64,000 nucleotides of DNA from Syntrophomonadaceae bacterium (GCA_028706315.1 JAQWBP010000007.1:28085-92084); one strand, 5' to 3'. Counted from the first letter of the stretch, positions 9,820 to 18,235 are shown. Notes: generated from the letters alone by a model not told the origin. Program-made: numbers and translations.

Positions 9820-10299
9820 TTATCGTTCAACTTTTATTATCTTATATTGTATAATTCCGGCCGGAGCTTCGACTTTAACCACAGTGTCTACTTTTTTCCC
9901 GATTACCGCTTTTCCTACTGGTGATTCATCCGATATTTTGCCGTCTTTGAGTTTTGATTCAACTGATGATACCAGAGTTACAAATACTTGCCGTCCTGAT
10001 TTCATTTCCTGTAAGGTAACTTTAGATCCGAGCGATACAACATCAGTACGGATATCGTTATCTTCCATTAAGCGAGCCTTTTTAAGTATTTTTTCCAGGG
10101 TGATGATCCGGCCTTCGATAAATGCCTGTTCATTTTTCGCATCTTCATACTCGGAGTTTTCTGATATATCACCAAAAGCTATGGCCTGTTTTATCCGTTC
10201 AGCAACATCTTCCCTTCTGGCTGATTTAAGATGTTCCAGTTCCGTTTCCAGTTTTTCCAGGCCTTCTTTAGTTAATATAACTTCTTTCTCTTCTACCAT
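9820..10299 (-). CDS. greA: Transcription elongation factor GreA
   Basis: Binds in the secondary channel of RNA polymerase and stimulates cleavage of backtracked transcripts. The 159-residue length is standard. The N-terminal coiled coil (residues 8-75) has EGLEKLETELEHLKSARREDVAERIKQAIAFGDISENSEYEDAKNEQ, with the acidic tip residues Asp-Glu for Mg2+. The C-terminal FKBP-like domain includes VSLGSKVTL and ISDESPVGKAVIGKKVGD-like KVDTVVK. The TTAGGAGCG site is well placed. Upstream stands an orphan 303-residue gene on the same strand. Confidence 0.97.
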   Translation of the reverse strand: MVEEKEVILTKEGLEKLETELEHLKSARREDVAERIKQAIAFGDISENSEYEDAKNEQAFIEGRIITLEKILKKARLMEDNDIRTDVVSLGSKVTLQEMKSGRQVFVTLVSSVESKLKDGKISDESPVGKAVIGKKVDTVVKVEAPAGIIQYKIIKVER

Positions 10300-10422
10300 G
10301 TAATCGCTCCTAACTTAATGATAATAACTTATAAAAGCGAGATCTACTCGCTTGCTGCTGCTTTATACCCTTTTACCATAAATTGTTCTGACTCTAATTT
10401 CCTTTATGGTATTATAAAGACC

Positions 10423-11334
10423 TCATATGACCTTGTCAAGGAAGAAGTCCCAGAACCCGAGCTGTTCCCCCGCCTCCTCCAGCTGAATGAACTTGTTCCC
10501 GGCATTTATCTCTTCCGGCTTAATCTGTTCGGCATTAAGTGTAATATTTCCTGCCTGCAACTCAAGATAGGTTTCCATGATCGGGGCCAGGGTATACATA
10601 TTAGCCTCCAGTCCGCTTTGCATGAGACTGTTTTCCAGTTCCGGAGCCAGACCCGCATAATCATTGGCGAGTTTCAGGCAAAAGGACCCGGGAGCATGAA
10701 CTGCCATCTGGTTCTGATCTGGATCAAGCATAATAATGAAGTCACCTGCCTCCCAGCTGGCCGGATTAAAGTAGCTGGTACTAACGGCACTGCCTTTTTC
10801 GTAAAGTAGCCGGTAAGCCAGGATTTCGTAATGGGTGGGATTATAATTTTGAATAGAAACTGGTCGGCCAAAGCGAGCGATGTGTTCAATGAAGTTCATA
10901 AAATATTCAGTCTCCCCGGCAATGATTATTTTTTTAATAGCTCTTACTCCGAGCCATTTTTTAATATATGCACAGGCTAGTGCCTTGATAAAATTATCCC
11001 CAAATATTAAGGGGAAATCGTTGGATAATTTAAGCAATTGTTCTTTGAGCCGGCGATCTACTGCCAGAGCCGGCAGGTTAAATTCGCTGCTCATATGAAT
11101 GGAATAGTTGAATAAGTCCTGCTGTTTGTCTTCCTCCAGCAGCTGGAAATTACCTCTTCCCAGCGGTAAAACTATGTTACACCCTTTGAGATGGACGTCA
11201 GCCAGATCTATTAACCTGGCGATGCGAGGGCGGAAAAAAATCGGGGCTAACTTTTCCAGAAAAAATTTCCGGTAGGCTAACCCCCGTTTGTCGGTATTTA
11301 TAAGGTTAAAGAAAGCGAAATCAAGTTCAAGCAT
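10423..11334 (-). CDS. Protein of unknown function, third gene of the regulator / 'quinate dehydrogenase' cassette
   Basis: I do not recognise this 303-residue soluble protein. It has no signal peptide or membrane helix. A Rossmann-like stretch is possible at about 125-160 (IKKWLGVRAIKKIIIAGETEYFMNFIEHIARFGRPVSI). The N-terminal part contains CNIVLPLGRGNF near 52 and the C-terminus is acidic with a QLGFWDFFLD tail. Its ATG overlaps the stop of the upstream gene by eight bases, and GGAGAAATTTA forms the ribosome site, so the two are almost certainly translated together. It probably acts with that dehydrogenase-like protein; substrate unknown. Confidence 0.75.
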   Translation of the reverse strand: MLELDFAFFNLINTDKRGLAYRKFFLEKLAPIFFRPRIARLIDLADVHLKGCNIVLPLGRGNFQLLEEDKQQDLFNYSIHMSSEFNLPALAVDRRLKEQLLKLSNDFPLIFGDNFIKALACAYIKKWLGVRAIKKIIIAGETEYFMNFIEHIARFGRPVSIQNYNPTHYEILAYRLLYEKGSAVSTSYFNPASWEAGDFIIMLDPDQNQMAVHAPGSFCLKLANDYAGLAPELENSLMQSGLEANMYTLAPIMETYLELQAGNITLNAEQIKPEEINAGNKFIQLEEAGEQLGFWDFFLDKVI

Positions 11335-12241
11335 TAAATTTCTCCAGGTCTACCACCCCCGGCTTTATATCGAGCTCCTGCAATATATGGTAGTAGTCTG
11401 CTGGTGTTATTTCTTCCAGTGGGCGATCCATTATAGCTACAATCAAAGCTTCGATAACATTAGTTCCAAAGGAACGCCCGCCCATGTCAGGAGTAGTAGT
11501 TATCACTTTGCTTACACCTCGCTCTTTAAGAAGTTTCATGTCATCCCGGGTAGTAGTATTTGTTATCACCACCTGCCCATTTAGTTTATCTGGCAAGTAG
11601 CGGCGAATGTAATTAAAGTCTCCGGCTAAAACATCTGCTTCATAATAGTATTGTGAATGTTTCGGAATTATGACATTCTGCTTATCCCCGGTGGGATATA
11701 ATTTATCAAAAGGCATTTTTACCACAAAAGGTGCCGCGATTTGCCCGAAAATTTTCAAAGTCTTCAGGGAATGTAGAGGCAGCGGAATTCCTACTGTGTA
11801 AATGAAATCACCCAGGGTGAGCCGGGCTCCTACTTCCTCAAAGGCCTCGGCCATACCAAAACGGTCTACCGCACATACCATGAGGACTTTTTTGTCTTTT
11901 AGATCATAAATTCCATCCCGCTGAATGTCTAAGATGCATTTGCGTTCCAGCGTGTTTTTTAGGCCACTGCCATCCAGCATGGGCGTTTTTTTAGCTTCCA
12001 CCACCAGGCGCTGGGCATCTTTTATGATATATCTTTTCCCGGCAATATAAATATAGAGGTCAATGCCACCCATACCAAAGGCGTCTATCTTCCCATCTAG
12101 TTGTCTGATTAAGTTTATGGCTTTATCCCAGTCACCATCAGTTCCTATACGCTCTATATGGAAACTTTCTCCTAGAAATTCAGTATCAAAGGCATGATCC
12201 CTTTTCGAGGAACCCAGGCTAACGCTGACTATTCGTTTCAC
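11327..12241 (-). CDS. Conserved protein of the family annotated 'quinate 5-dehydrogenase'
   Basis: A 304-residue protein beginning MKRIVSVSLGSSKRDHAFDTEFLG. A central Rossmann-type segment is seen at about 117-150 (KKVLMVCAVDRFGMAEAFEEVGARLTLGDFIY), and a later VVITNTTTRDDMKLLKERGVSKVITTTPDMGGRSFGTNVIEA near 230-275. I know this sequence type from clostridial genomes as 'quinate 5-dehydrogenase'. No shikimate-pathway gene is nearby, so that label should be treated as provisional. GTG start at 12241 with GGAGG nine bases before. It follows an HTH regulator and overlaps an orphan gene. Confidence 0.7.
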   Translation of the reverse strand: MKRIVSVSLGSSKRDHAFDTEFLGESFHIERIGTDGDWDKAINLIRQLDGKIDAFGMGGIDLYIYIAGKRYIIKDAQRLVVEAKKTPMLDGSGLKNTLERKCILDIQRDGIYDLKDKKVLMVCAVDRFGMAEAFEEVGARLTLGDFIYTVGIPLPLHSLKTLKIFGQIAAPFVVKMPFDKLYPTGDKQNVIIPKHSQYYYEADVLAGDFNYIRRYLPDKLNGQVVITNTTTRDDMKLLKERGVSKVITTTPDMGGRSFGTNVIEALIVAIMDRPLEEITPADYYHILQELDIKPGVVDLEKFNA

Positions 12242-12294
12242 GGGCGTGAACCTCCTTAAGCGCTGGTAGCGCCTCTTTCTTTTTCTGTATTTTT

Positions 12295-12825
12295 TTATCT
12301 GGCTGCTTTAATGGAGCGCATTATTGTCTTTATTTCCTGCGGATCTACCCATTTGTCCTCGGTTATAGGTGAAGAACCAATCTCCAGGGAGATAACCTGC
12401 CCATCCAGAACTGCTTCCGACAACCTTAAACGTTCATCCGACCCGAGGAGAATAACTACTTCATAATTTCTCACCCGAGCAATTAAGTCCATTATTTCGT
12501 TTAATAGTTCTTTGCCGCTGCGGTTATTAACGAAGTCAAGCCTTTCTTTTTCGGTCATCAGGAAGATAAAGTCAACCCCGGCTTTCTCCAGCACCTCAGC
12601 TATTTCATCCTTATTAAGTATGGGAAAACCTAAACAGGCTACTGACTGGCCTTTACGCACTTCGCCAATTCCCTCCAGGCGGGATATGAAGGTGCGGTCA
12701 ACCTGCAGGCGGTCTGCGGTCTCCTGCTGAGAAAACCCCCGGGAACGAAGCATAAGTATTTTTCTCAAGGTTTTGTCAATCTTCTGCCAGCTTATTATTT
12801 TGTCTTGAATCCGATAAAATTCCAT
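12295..12825 (-). CDS. Helix-turn-helix transcriptional regulator
   Basis: A 176-residue protein. An N-terminal helical stretch and HTH at about 22-50 (ILMLRSRGFSQQETADRLQVDRTFISRLEGIGEVRKG) are followed by a domain with VACLGFPILNKDEIAEVLEKAGVDFIFLMT, which looks like a ligand-sensing or enzyme-like fold. I place the start at ATG 12825 because AAGGAGAATATCC precedes it; a start seven codons earlier is less likely. It heads a leftward cassette with the dehydrogenase-like and orphan genes and probably controls them. An inverted repeat just before the next gene's ribosome site (about 12253-12272) could be part of that control. Signal unknown. Confidence 0.8.
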   Translation of the reverse strand: MEFYRIQDKIISWQKIDKTLRKILMLRSRGFSQQETADRLQVDRTFISRLEGIGEVRKGQSVACLGFPILNKDEIAEVLEKAGVDFIFLMTEKERLDFVNNRSGKELLNEIMDLIARVRNYEVVILLGSDERLRLSEAVLDGQVISLEIGSSPITEDKWVDPQEIKTIMRSIKAAR

Positions 12826-12928
12826 GGATATTCTCCTTGCGCACAAAGTTGTTCACAATGATTTTTTGTTAATTTTATACTACTTTCTGTTTATTAGCAA
12901 CTCCAGTGCGGGGCACGGGGGTTTTTTA

Positions 12929-13075
12929 ATTTTTAATTTTGATTCCACTGCGAAAAGTATTAATTATGCACCGGACTTGAGTAATTCAACGCGGAACCCG
13001 CGGATTTTCAAGGAATTACGCGGCTTGGTTAACGTTAAAAAAGAGCTAAATAGGGATTATCCCTGCTATAATTTA
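12929..13075 (+). repeat. C-type repeat, left member of a 147-base inverted pair
   Basis: About 147 bases are nearly identical, in inverted orientation, to 18681-18830. Shared landmarks are GATTCCACTGC, AAAGTATTAATTATGCACCGG, TTGAGTAATTCAACGCGGAACCCGCGG, GGTTAACGTTAAAAAAGAGC and ATAGGGATTATCCCTGC. The two copies bracket 5.6 kb carrying dusB to bioY. Confidence 0.9.
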
Positions 13076-13080
13076 TATGG

Positions 13081-13226
13081 ACCCGGCGGGGTTCTACCGC
13101 CCGGAATGCCTGTGCCCCTAAAGGGTAAATTCCAGGCTACACGAATATGCCTAATACCAGCAATATGTCCGGTACCCCCCAACCCGTGTAGAGGGGAATT
13201 CATTCCCCTACGGCGCCACCAGGCAA
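13081..13226 (+). repeat. B-family intergenic repeat (copy B3)
   Basis: Full-length copy: GGCGGGGTTCTACCGCC, a GGAATGCCTGTGCCCC...GGGTAAATTCC hairpin, GGCTACACGAATATG, a linker with CAATATGTCCGG, and GTGTAGAGGGGAATTCATTCCCC. Almost identical over its whole length to 18338-18456 and in the same orientation. It directly abuts the C-type repeat on its left. Confidence 0.88.
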
Positions 13227-13254
13227 CAAAAAAAGGGAAACGCTAGTTTCCCTT
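13226..13254 (-). terminator. Intrinsic terminator of the coaX-dusB operon
   Basis: Minus-strand hairpin AAGGGAAAC TAGC GTTTCCCTT followed by TTTTTTT, 40 bases past the dusB stop. Confidence 0.85.
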
Positions 13255-13295
13255 CATTAATTAAAAATTAACGCACTCGCGTGCACGTTCTTAAG

Positions 13296-14279
13296 TTAAA
13301 ATTCAAAAATAGCTTTGCTGCCCGTATGTATTCGTTTGATAATAGTGATGAGTTCGCGTCTGGTGGTGGCCTGGTTTATGTCCTGGCGGATTTTGGCTGC
13401 TCCGGACATGCCTTTGATGTACCAGGAAAAATGCTTGCGCATTTCGCGGACGGCTACTAGTTCTCCTTTATAAAGGCAGGCTAAATCCAGGTGTTTAATA
13501 GCCATGGAGATCCTTTCTTCCGTAGTTGGTGGCTCGATTTTTCGGCCGTTTTCTACCAGCTCTACTGTTTCGCGGAAGATAAAGGGGTTACCCATGGCAG
13601 CGCGCCCAATCATGACTGCATCACAGCCGGTATAATCCAGCATGTGCAAGGCATCTTGTGCCGTCCATATATCCCCATTACCTATAACTGGAATGTTAAC
13701 ATGCTTTTTCATCTCTTTAATCATGTCCCAGTCGGCCTGGCCCGAGAAAAACTGCATACGGGTTCGGGGGTGCAAGGTTACTGCGCTGGCACCTTCCTGT
13801 TCTGCTGCTCCGGCCAAATCAATACAGGTGATATGATCATCATCCCAACCTTTGCGCATTTTTATAGTTACCGGGACTTTAACGGCTTTTACTACTTCTC
13901 TTATAATGGTTCTGCTTTTTTCAATATCGAGCATTAGAGCGGAGCCTTCTCCGTTTTTGATTATCTTAGGAGTGGGACAGCCCATATTTATGTCTATGAT
14001 GCTGGCGCCCATAGTTTCAATAATTTTTGCCCCTTTTATCATGGGCTCTACCTCGGAACCAAATATTTGCACGGCAATAGGCCTTTCTTCATTAATCAAG
14101 TCGGCCATACGCCTAGTTCTTTCCTGATCATAAACTAGCCCCATATCACTGATCATCTCGGTAAAGGTCATACCACACCCGCAGGAGCGGGCTATAATGC
14201 GGAATGCTTTGTCAGTAACTCCTGCCAGAGGAGCAGCCAGCACCCGGTTATTAATTGCTACGTTACCTATAAGGAACAT
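13296..14279 (-). CDS. dusB: tRNA-dihydrouridine synthase
   Basis: FMN enzyme that reduces uridines in tRNA D-loops with NAD(P)H. The 327-residue length fits DusB. The barrel opens with NRVLAAPLAGVTDKAFRIIARSCG and has AVQIFGSEVEPM near 72 and IDINMGCPTPKIIKNGEGSAL near 95-115, which includes the catalytic cysteine. VTIKMRKGWDDD is near 137, GNGDIW near 200 and GCDAVMIGRAAMGNPF near 219. ATG 14279 starts three bases after the coaX stop. Genomic pairing of coaX, fol genes, dusB and lysS resembles B. subtilis. Confidence 0.96.
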   Translation of the reverse strand: MFLIGNVAINNRVLAAPLAGVTDKAFRIIARSCGCGMTFTEMISDMGLVYDQERTRRMADLINEERPIAVQIFGSEVEPMIKGAKIIETMGASIIDINMGCPTPKIIKNGEGSALMLDIEKSRTIIREVVKAVKVPVTIKMRKGWDDDHITCIDLAGAAEQEGASAVTLHPRTRMQFFSGQADWDMIKEMKKHVNIPVIGNGDIWTAQDALHMLDYTGCDAVMIGRAAMGNPFIFRETVELVENGRKIEPPTTEERISMAIKHLDLACLYKGELVAVREMRKHFSWYIKGMSGAAKIRQDINQATTRRELITIIKRIHTGSKAIFEF

Positions 14280-14282
14280 TTC

Positions 14283-15053
14283 TTACCCCCGGTTTAGTTC
14301 ATATATTAGTCGTAGACCATCTAGTGTAAGAAATTCGTCTACTACATTTATTACGTCTGTTTCCCTGGCGATTACAGCAGCCAGTCCACCTGTGGCTACT
14401 ACCAGGAGATCCCCTGCAATCTCTTTTCTCATCCGGTTGATGATGCCTTCAACCTGCCCGACAAAACCATAAACTATACCTGCCTGCATACTGGCTACGG
14501 TGTTTTTGCCAATCAGGCTTTTAGGCTTAATTAGTTCTACCCGGGGAAGTTTGGCTGCCCGTGAGACGAGGGCTTCGGTTGATATTCTTATGCCTGGTGC
14601 GATAGCTCCGCCCAGGTATTCCCCTCTGGCATTGACGACACAAAAGGTGGTGGCAGTACCAAAATCAACTATGATTAAGGGCCGTCCGCCATATTTATGA
14701 TAAGCGGCAACAGCATTAACTACCCGATCTGCCCCTACTTCGCGCGGGTTTTCATATTTTATATCCAGGCCAGTTTTGATTCCCGGTCCTACTACCAGTG
14801 GCCGGCAGGAAAAATAGTTGTGGCACATGGTCTCCATTTCCAGCATTAGAGAAGGAACTACGGAAGCGATAGTAACTGCCTTAATCTTTTTTGCGTCGAG
14901 CTTGTTATAGTCAAACAGAGCATTGATCATGATACCATATTCGTCACAAGTGCGCAGGGTATCAGTGCGAATTCTCCAGTGGGTGAGGAGTTTATCACCA
15001 TTAAAGACTCCCACTACCGTATTAGTATTGCCAATATCAAAAACGAGTACCAT
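14283..15053 (-). CDS. coaX: Type III pantothenate kinase
   Basis: Phosphorylates pantothenate, the first step of coenzyme A synthesis; it needs a monovalent cation and resists CoA feedback. The 256-residue protein has the ASKHA-fold signatures: [17 protein letters not shown] at the N-terminus, [25 protein letters not shown] near 92-115, [13 protein letters not shown] near 125, and [11 protein letters not shown] near 148. The GGGGGGAGCG site precedes the ATG. It works downstream of panBCD in the same window. The gap upstream holds the CTAAAC palindrome array. Confidence 0.97.
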   Translation of the reverse strand: MVLVFDIGNTNTVVGVFNGDKLLTHWRIRTDTLRTCDEYGIMINALFDYNKLDAKKIKAVTIASVVPSLMLEMETMCHNYFSCRPLVVGPGIKTGLDIKYENPREVGADRVVNAVAAYHKYGGRPLIIVDFGTATTFCVVNARGEYLGGAIAPGIRISTEALVSRAAKLPRVELIKPKSLIGKNTVASMQAGIVYGFVGQVEGIINRMRKEIAGDLLVVATGGLAAVIARETDVINVVDEFLTLDGLRLIYELNRG

Positions 15054-15108
15054 TACGCTCCCCCCTTTTTATTAAACAACGATGTTATCTGACGTTCTCC
15101 TTGCGTTA

Positions 15109-15500
15109 CGTTCCGATAATAAATTACCAGCTCATAAATGTTGTTATACAGGCGTTTGTGAGGGTTTATCTAAACAAATGTTTAGGCTCTAAACATTTGT
15201 TTAGATAAATCGGCTTTAAGCCCGATATATCAAGGATCTGAGCCTGGGTTTTAATGGTATTTTGCCTGTCAGGCTGCTGGGCGTTGCGCTTTTTAGACGT
15301 TATGTCTTGTTTTTCACGGTTCCGATAATAAATTTACACCAGTTGAAACGTTGTTATATCGGCTTTTGCGGCTGTTCTTCTAAACAAATGTTTAGAATCT
15401 AAACATTTGTTTAGACGCCTGCATTTTTTGTTGAATTTTCATCTAAACATTTGCTTAGTCTCTAAACATTTGTTTAGATAAACCTGCTTTAAGCCCAGTA
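15109..15500. repeat. Array of six CTAAAC-N4-GTTTAG palindromes in three pairs
   Basis: Sixteen-base near-palindromes at 15170-15185, 15189-15204, 15380-15395, 15399-15414, 15443-15458 (one base changed) and 15462-15477. Within every pair the start-to-start distance is exactly 19. Pairs face each other, giving 18-base inverted arms with a 3-base centre. Flanks are also repeated: TTCCGATAATAAATT occurs at about 15111 and 15320, and GCTTTAAGCCC at about 15213 and 15486. This could be an operator array, iteron-like sites or a decayed palindromic element. Confidence 0.85.
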
Positions 15501-15735
15501 TAGCAAGAGTTTAATTTTGCTGTTATTTATGACCGATATTTACCTATTGTCTAAATATTAGTTTTTTAGAGTCTTTTTCAGGAGTTAGTATTTTCAGGAT
15601 TGCGAGCCCTGCTCGGGTCTAATTATATGAGAGTTTTGCTTTACAGTATATAATCTTAGTGCATAATCACCAGTTAATTTTTGGATAATTATGTTTTTAG
15701 GATTAATAGAAGTATTGAGTTTCCCTAAAAATGTG

Positions 15736-15832
15736 CAAAGGAGGTGATTAAATGATGTATGATGACTAGCAGCGTTTTTTAGAAATCGGATGACAACTTT
15801 GCGATTTGCCGATACTGCCTGATGACGAACCA
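15736..15832 (+). pseudogene. Possible remnant of a small gene behind a strong ribosome site
   Basis: AAAGGAGGTGATTAA stands at the ideal distance before ATG 15751, but the frame meets a stop after five codons. Reading past this stop and two more gives a protein-like string (QRFLEIG, then QLCDLPILPDDEP). This may be a decayed ORF or chance. No family recognised. Confidence 0.25.
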
Positions 15833-15880
15833 TAGAGCTTATAGAGTGGTAACGCTAATTTCGTTGGCCGTGGCACAATT

Positions 15881-16183
15881 TCACAGGAGCCATTCATAAT
15901 TGCGTTTGCCATAGAGAATACGGCGAATCTGTACGGTGTCACCCTTCACAACATAAAACACAAGGTAGTTTTCCACAACCAGACAGCGGTAGCCCTTCAC
16001 TTTCAGAGAATTGTTGCGCACATAAGGGCAACGCTCTGGCATCTGCGAAAGATTGCCGATTTTTTCGATAATCAGATCATAGTACCGGAGTGCGGCATCG
16101 GCAGAAAGGGTGTTGAGATAGTTGATGAGGTCCTTCAGATCCCGCTTGGCAGCGGGATATATCTTCACCTTATAGCCGTCCAT
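15881..16183 (-). CDS. Type II toxin, RelE/ParE superfamily
   Basis: A 100-residue protein with the RelE/ParE fold pattern: YKVKIYPAAKRDLKDLINYLNT, then AALRYYDLIIEKIGNLSQMPERCPYV, then GYRCLVVENYLVFYVVKGDTVQIRRILYGKRNYEWLL. The C-terminal V-x-I-RRILYGKRNY strand-helix is typical of ParE/RelE toxins that act on gyrase or ribosome-bound mRNA; which one is not decided. It starts 14 bases inside the antitoxin gene, the usual coupled layout. The codon usage of the pair appears richer in G and C than the neighbours, so recent arrival is possible. Confidence 0.88.
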   Translation of the reverse strand: MDGYKVKIYPAAKRDLKDLINYLNTLSADAALRYYDLIIEKIGNLSQMPERCPYVRNNSLKVKGYRCLVVENYLVFYVVKGDTVQIRRILYGKRNYEWLL

Positions 16184-16442
16184 GAACCGTATCCCTTAAC
16201 TGCTTCGATATCTCAAAGAAATCCTCGCCCTGTGCCCCGCTTATGATTTCTTCCTCCGCCTCGGCTAGTTTTGCGTATAGGTTGATCAGCGCCTGCTGGC
16301 GCTCATAAGCCTCCACGCTCATCACAACCATATCTCCCACACCGTTTTTGGTGATGAAAACCGGCTCACGGGTCTGATGGCAAATTTCCGAAATATCGTT
16401 GGCATTGTTCCTTAAATCCGAAATGGGTCGTATATTTGGCAT
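16170..16442 (-). CDS. Type II antitoxin, Phd/YefM family
   Basis: A 90-residue protein that starts MPNIRPISDLRNNANDISEICHQTREPVFITKNGVGDMVVMSVEAYE, the standard Phd/YefM DNA-binding fold. An acidic C-terminal tail that would wrap the toxin follows. GAGGAGG is seven bases before the ATG. It heads the two-gene operon and overlaps the toxin gene. It likely represses its own promoter at 16476-16504. Confidence 0.92.
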   Translation of the reverse strand: MPNIRPISDLRNNANDISEICHQTREPVFITKNGVGDMVVMSVEAYERQQALINLYAKLAEAEEEIISGAQGEDFFEISKQLRDTVHGRL

Positions 16443-16475
16443 TTCAAAACCTCCTCACTCAATATTTGCACCCAT

Positions 16476-16504
16476 ATTATATCAGAATCTTGAGCATTTA
16501 TCAA
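16476..16504 (-). promoter_or_regulatory. Sigma-A promoter of the toxin-antitoxin operon
   Basis: Minus strand TTGATA (16504-16499), 17-base spacer, TATAAT (16481-16476), 34 bases before the antitoxin start. Confidence 0.7.
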
Positions 16505-16598
16505 CAAGGGAGGGGGTGGCCATCATCTACATCCTCATGTGCAAGCAGCGGTTCTAACAGCCTTGTTATTTATAATTACTCTGCTCGCCATTCCTTTT

Positions 16599-17552
16599 TT
16601 AATCCTTCCAGCATTTTATTCCCTGAATAGTTTCGGCTTTGTAAACTGCCCGTAAGATAGCCTGGGATAATACTTCTGCGGCCAGGTAACCTACTAGGTT
16701 AATATCGGCAGTTAGCTCCCCGGTAGCTAGGGCAAAGACGGTATCACCATCGAACATGGTATGAACCGGGTTAATCACTTTGACCAGGCCGTTTTGAGCC
16801 ATCTGGGCTACTTTAGTAGCGCCGGCTTTGTCTAGCCTGGCATTAGATGCTACTACCGCAATAGTTGTATTAGTTCCGGCCCGGGGGTTAAGTATGCCGT
16901 TTTTCTCCTGCTCCCAGACCTGTGGAGTTCCGAGAAAACCTTCTTTTCCTCGTACACCAGCAATAATTTTGCCCTGATCGGGATCTATAACATCCCCTAG
17001 GGCATTTACTGCGGCTATGGCACCTATGGTTAAGCCGGATTCCAAAGTAATCGACCAGCTGCCCAGGCCGCTTTTTGTACCGTATTTGACGCCTTTTATC
17101 TTGCCTACGGTCGCCCCGGCTCCAGCTCCCACATTGCCTTCCCGCACCTGGACCCCGGCTTTCTGACACGCCAGGTAGCCCATTTGACGGTCAGGACGTA
17201 CCCGCCAGTCACCAACTCCCAGATCGAAGAGAATGGCTGCCGGTACAATAGGTACTACGGTAAATCCTACCGGGTGGCCGGTGCCATGTTCTTCCAGGAA
17301 GTTCATCACTCCCCCAGCGGCATCTAGACCATAAGCACTCCCCCCGCTTAACAGAATCGCATGTACCTTTTCAATGGCGGTAAGCGGGGAAAGCAGATCG
17401 GTTTCCCTTGTTCCCGGGCCGCCTCCCCTTACATCAACCCCGCAGACTGCCCCCTCGGTCCCGGTGAGGATGACGGTACATCCGGTTAAAGCGTTAAGAT
17501 CTTCTACGGAACCAACTTCGATTCCTTTTACATCAGTAATTGAGTTAGCCAT
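16599..17552 (-). CDS. P1 family (DmpA-type) peptidase
   Basis: N-terminal nucleophile hydrolase family that includes D-aminopeptidase DmpA and related self-processing enzymes. The 317-residue protein begins with ITDVKGIEVGSVEDLNALTGCTVIL. It has GVDVRGGGPGTRETDLL near 38, AILLSGGSAYGLDAAGGVMNFLEE near 67, and later NPRAGTNTTIAVVASNARLDKAGATKVAQMA around 225, where the family cleaves itself before a Thr/Ser. Well-placed TGGAGGG site. It is next to bioY on the same strand, but a functional link is not evident. Substrate unknown. Confidence 0.92.
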   Translation of the reverse strand: MANSITDVKGIEVGSVEDLNALTGCTVILTGTEGAVCGVDVRGGGPGTRETDLLSPLTAIEKVHAILLSGGSAYGLDAAGGVMNFLEEHGTGHPVGFTVVPIVPAAILFDLGVGDWRVRPDRQMGYLACQKAGVQVREGNVGAGAGATVGKIKGVKYGTKSGLGSWSITLESGLTIGAIAAVNALGDVIDPDQGKIIAGVRGKEGFLGTPQVWEQEKNGILNPRAGTNTTIAVVASNARLDKAGATKVAQMAQNGLVKVINPVHTMFDGDTVFALATGELTADINLVGYLAAEVLSQAILRAVYKAETIQGIKCWKD

Positions 17553-17604
17553 TTACTTCACCCTCCAGCCGAAGCCTGAGCTTTAACCCCGGCTCCGTAA
17601 ATCC

Positions 17605-18171
17605 TTACGCTTTAATTTCTCTTTTAACATTTAATCTCCTGCTCAATTCTAGAGCAAGCAGGGCGGCAATTACGATTTTGAGCAGGTCAAATGATATGAA
17701 GGGGAAGAAACCCCACTGTAACACTTTCATAATATTAACAGCCTGGCCGAGATAGAAATTTAGTATTATATACATATAAGGTAGTCCAACCAGGTATAAA
17801 ACTATGATACCGGCACATCCGGCCAGGATAAAATTAATCAGGTTAACCTTTTTTATTAAGCGGGACTGTACCCAGGCACTGAGCGGAAAAGCCAGGAGAA
17901 ACCCGGCGCTGGGCATTAAGAAGTAGGCCAGCCCTCCATAGGGAGGAACTGATAGAACCGGAAGGCCTATAAGACCCATAACTACGTATGCCAGCATGCT
18001 GAGAAATGCTGCGGTGGGTGAAAGTACACAGGCAGCAATCAGCATAATCAGCGGTTGCAGACTAAAGGGGATAACTACAACTGGTTGAAAAACTCGTACC
18101 AGGATAGTTACTGTGCACATTAAAGCAGTGAATAGGGCAGCCATTACCATTTCTTTAGTTGTAATCTTCAT
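17605..18171 (-). CDS. bioY: Biotin transporter BioY (ECF S component)
   Basis: Membrane protein that binds biotin and works alone or with an ECF energy module. The 188 residues form about six helices. Family features are ALFTALMCTVTILVRVFQPVVVIPFSLQPLIMLIAACVLSP (residues 12-52), MGLIGLPVLSVPPYGGLAYFLMPSAGFLLAFP (65-96), and a conserved acidic residue in ISFDLLKIVIAALLA near the C-terminus. A BirA operator overlaps its promoter, so biotin sufficiency should repress it. Biotin synthesis genes are absent from this window. Confidence 0.96.
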   Translation of the reverse strand: MKITTKEMVMAALFTALMCTVTILVRVFQPVVVIPFSLQPLIMLIAACVLSPTAAFLSMLAYVVMGLIGLPVLSVPPYGGLAYFLMPSAGFLLAFPLSAWVQSRLIKKVNLINFILAGCAGIIVLYLVGLPYMYIILNFYLGQAVNIMKVLQWGFFPFISFDLLKIVIAALLALELSRRLNVKREIKA

Positions 18172-18192
18172 CTGTCTACATCTCTCCTCTTA

Positions 18193-18235
18193 GTTGTTAA
18201 CCAATATAATACTACACGGTTAACAACTGCGCAAT
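18193..18235 (-). promoter_or_regulatory. BirA operator overlapping the bioY promoter
   Basis: Perfect dyad: GTTGTTAACC (18193-18202), 15-base spacer, GGTTAACAAC (18218-18227). This matches the Firmicute BirA site (TTGTTAAC-N15-GTTAACAA). On the minus strand a possible promoter TTGCGC, 17 bases, TATTAT runs through it. Confidence 0.9.

Noticed and set aside
15594..15833. 79-codon minus-strand open frame
   Set aside because: No ribosome site, no family resemblance, and low-complexity AT-rich context.
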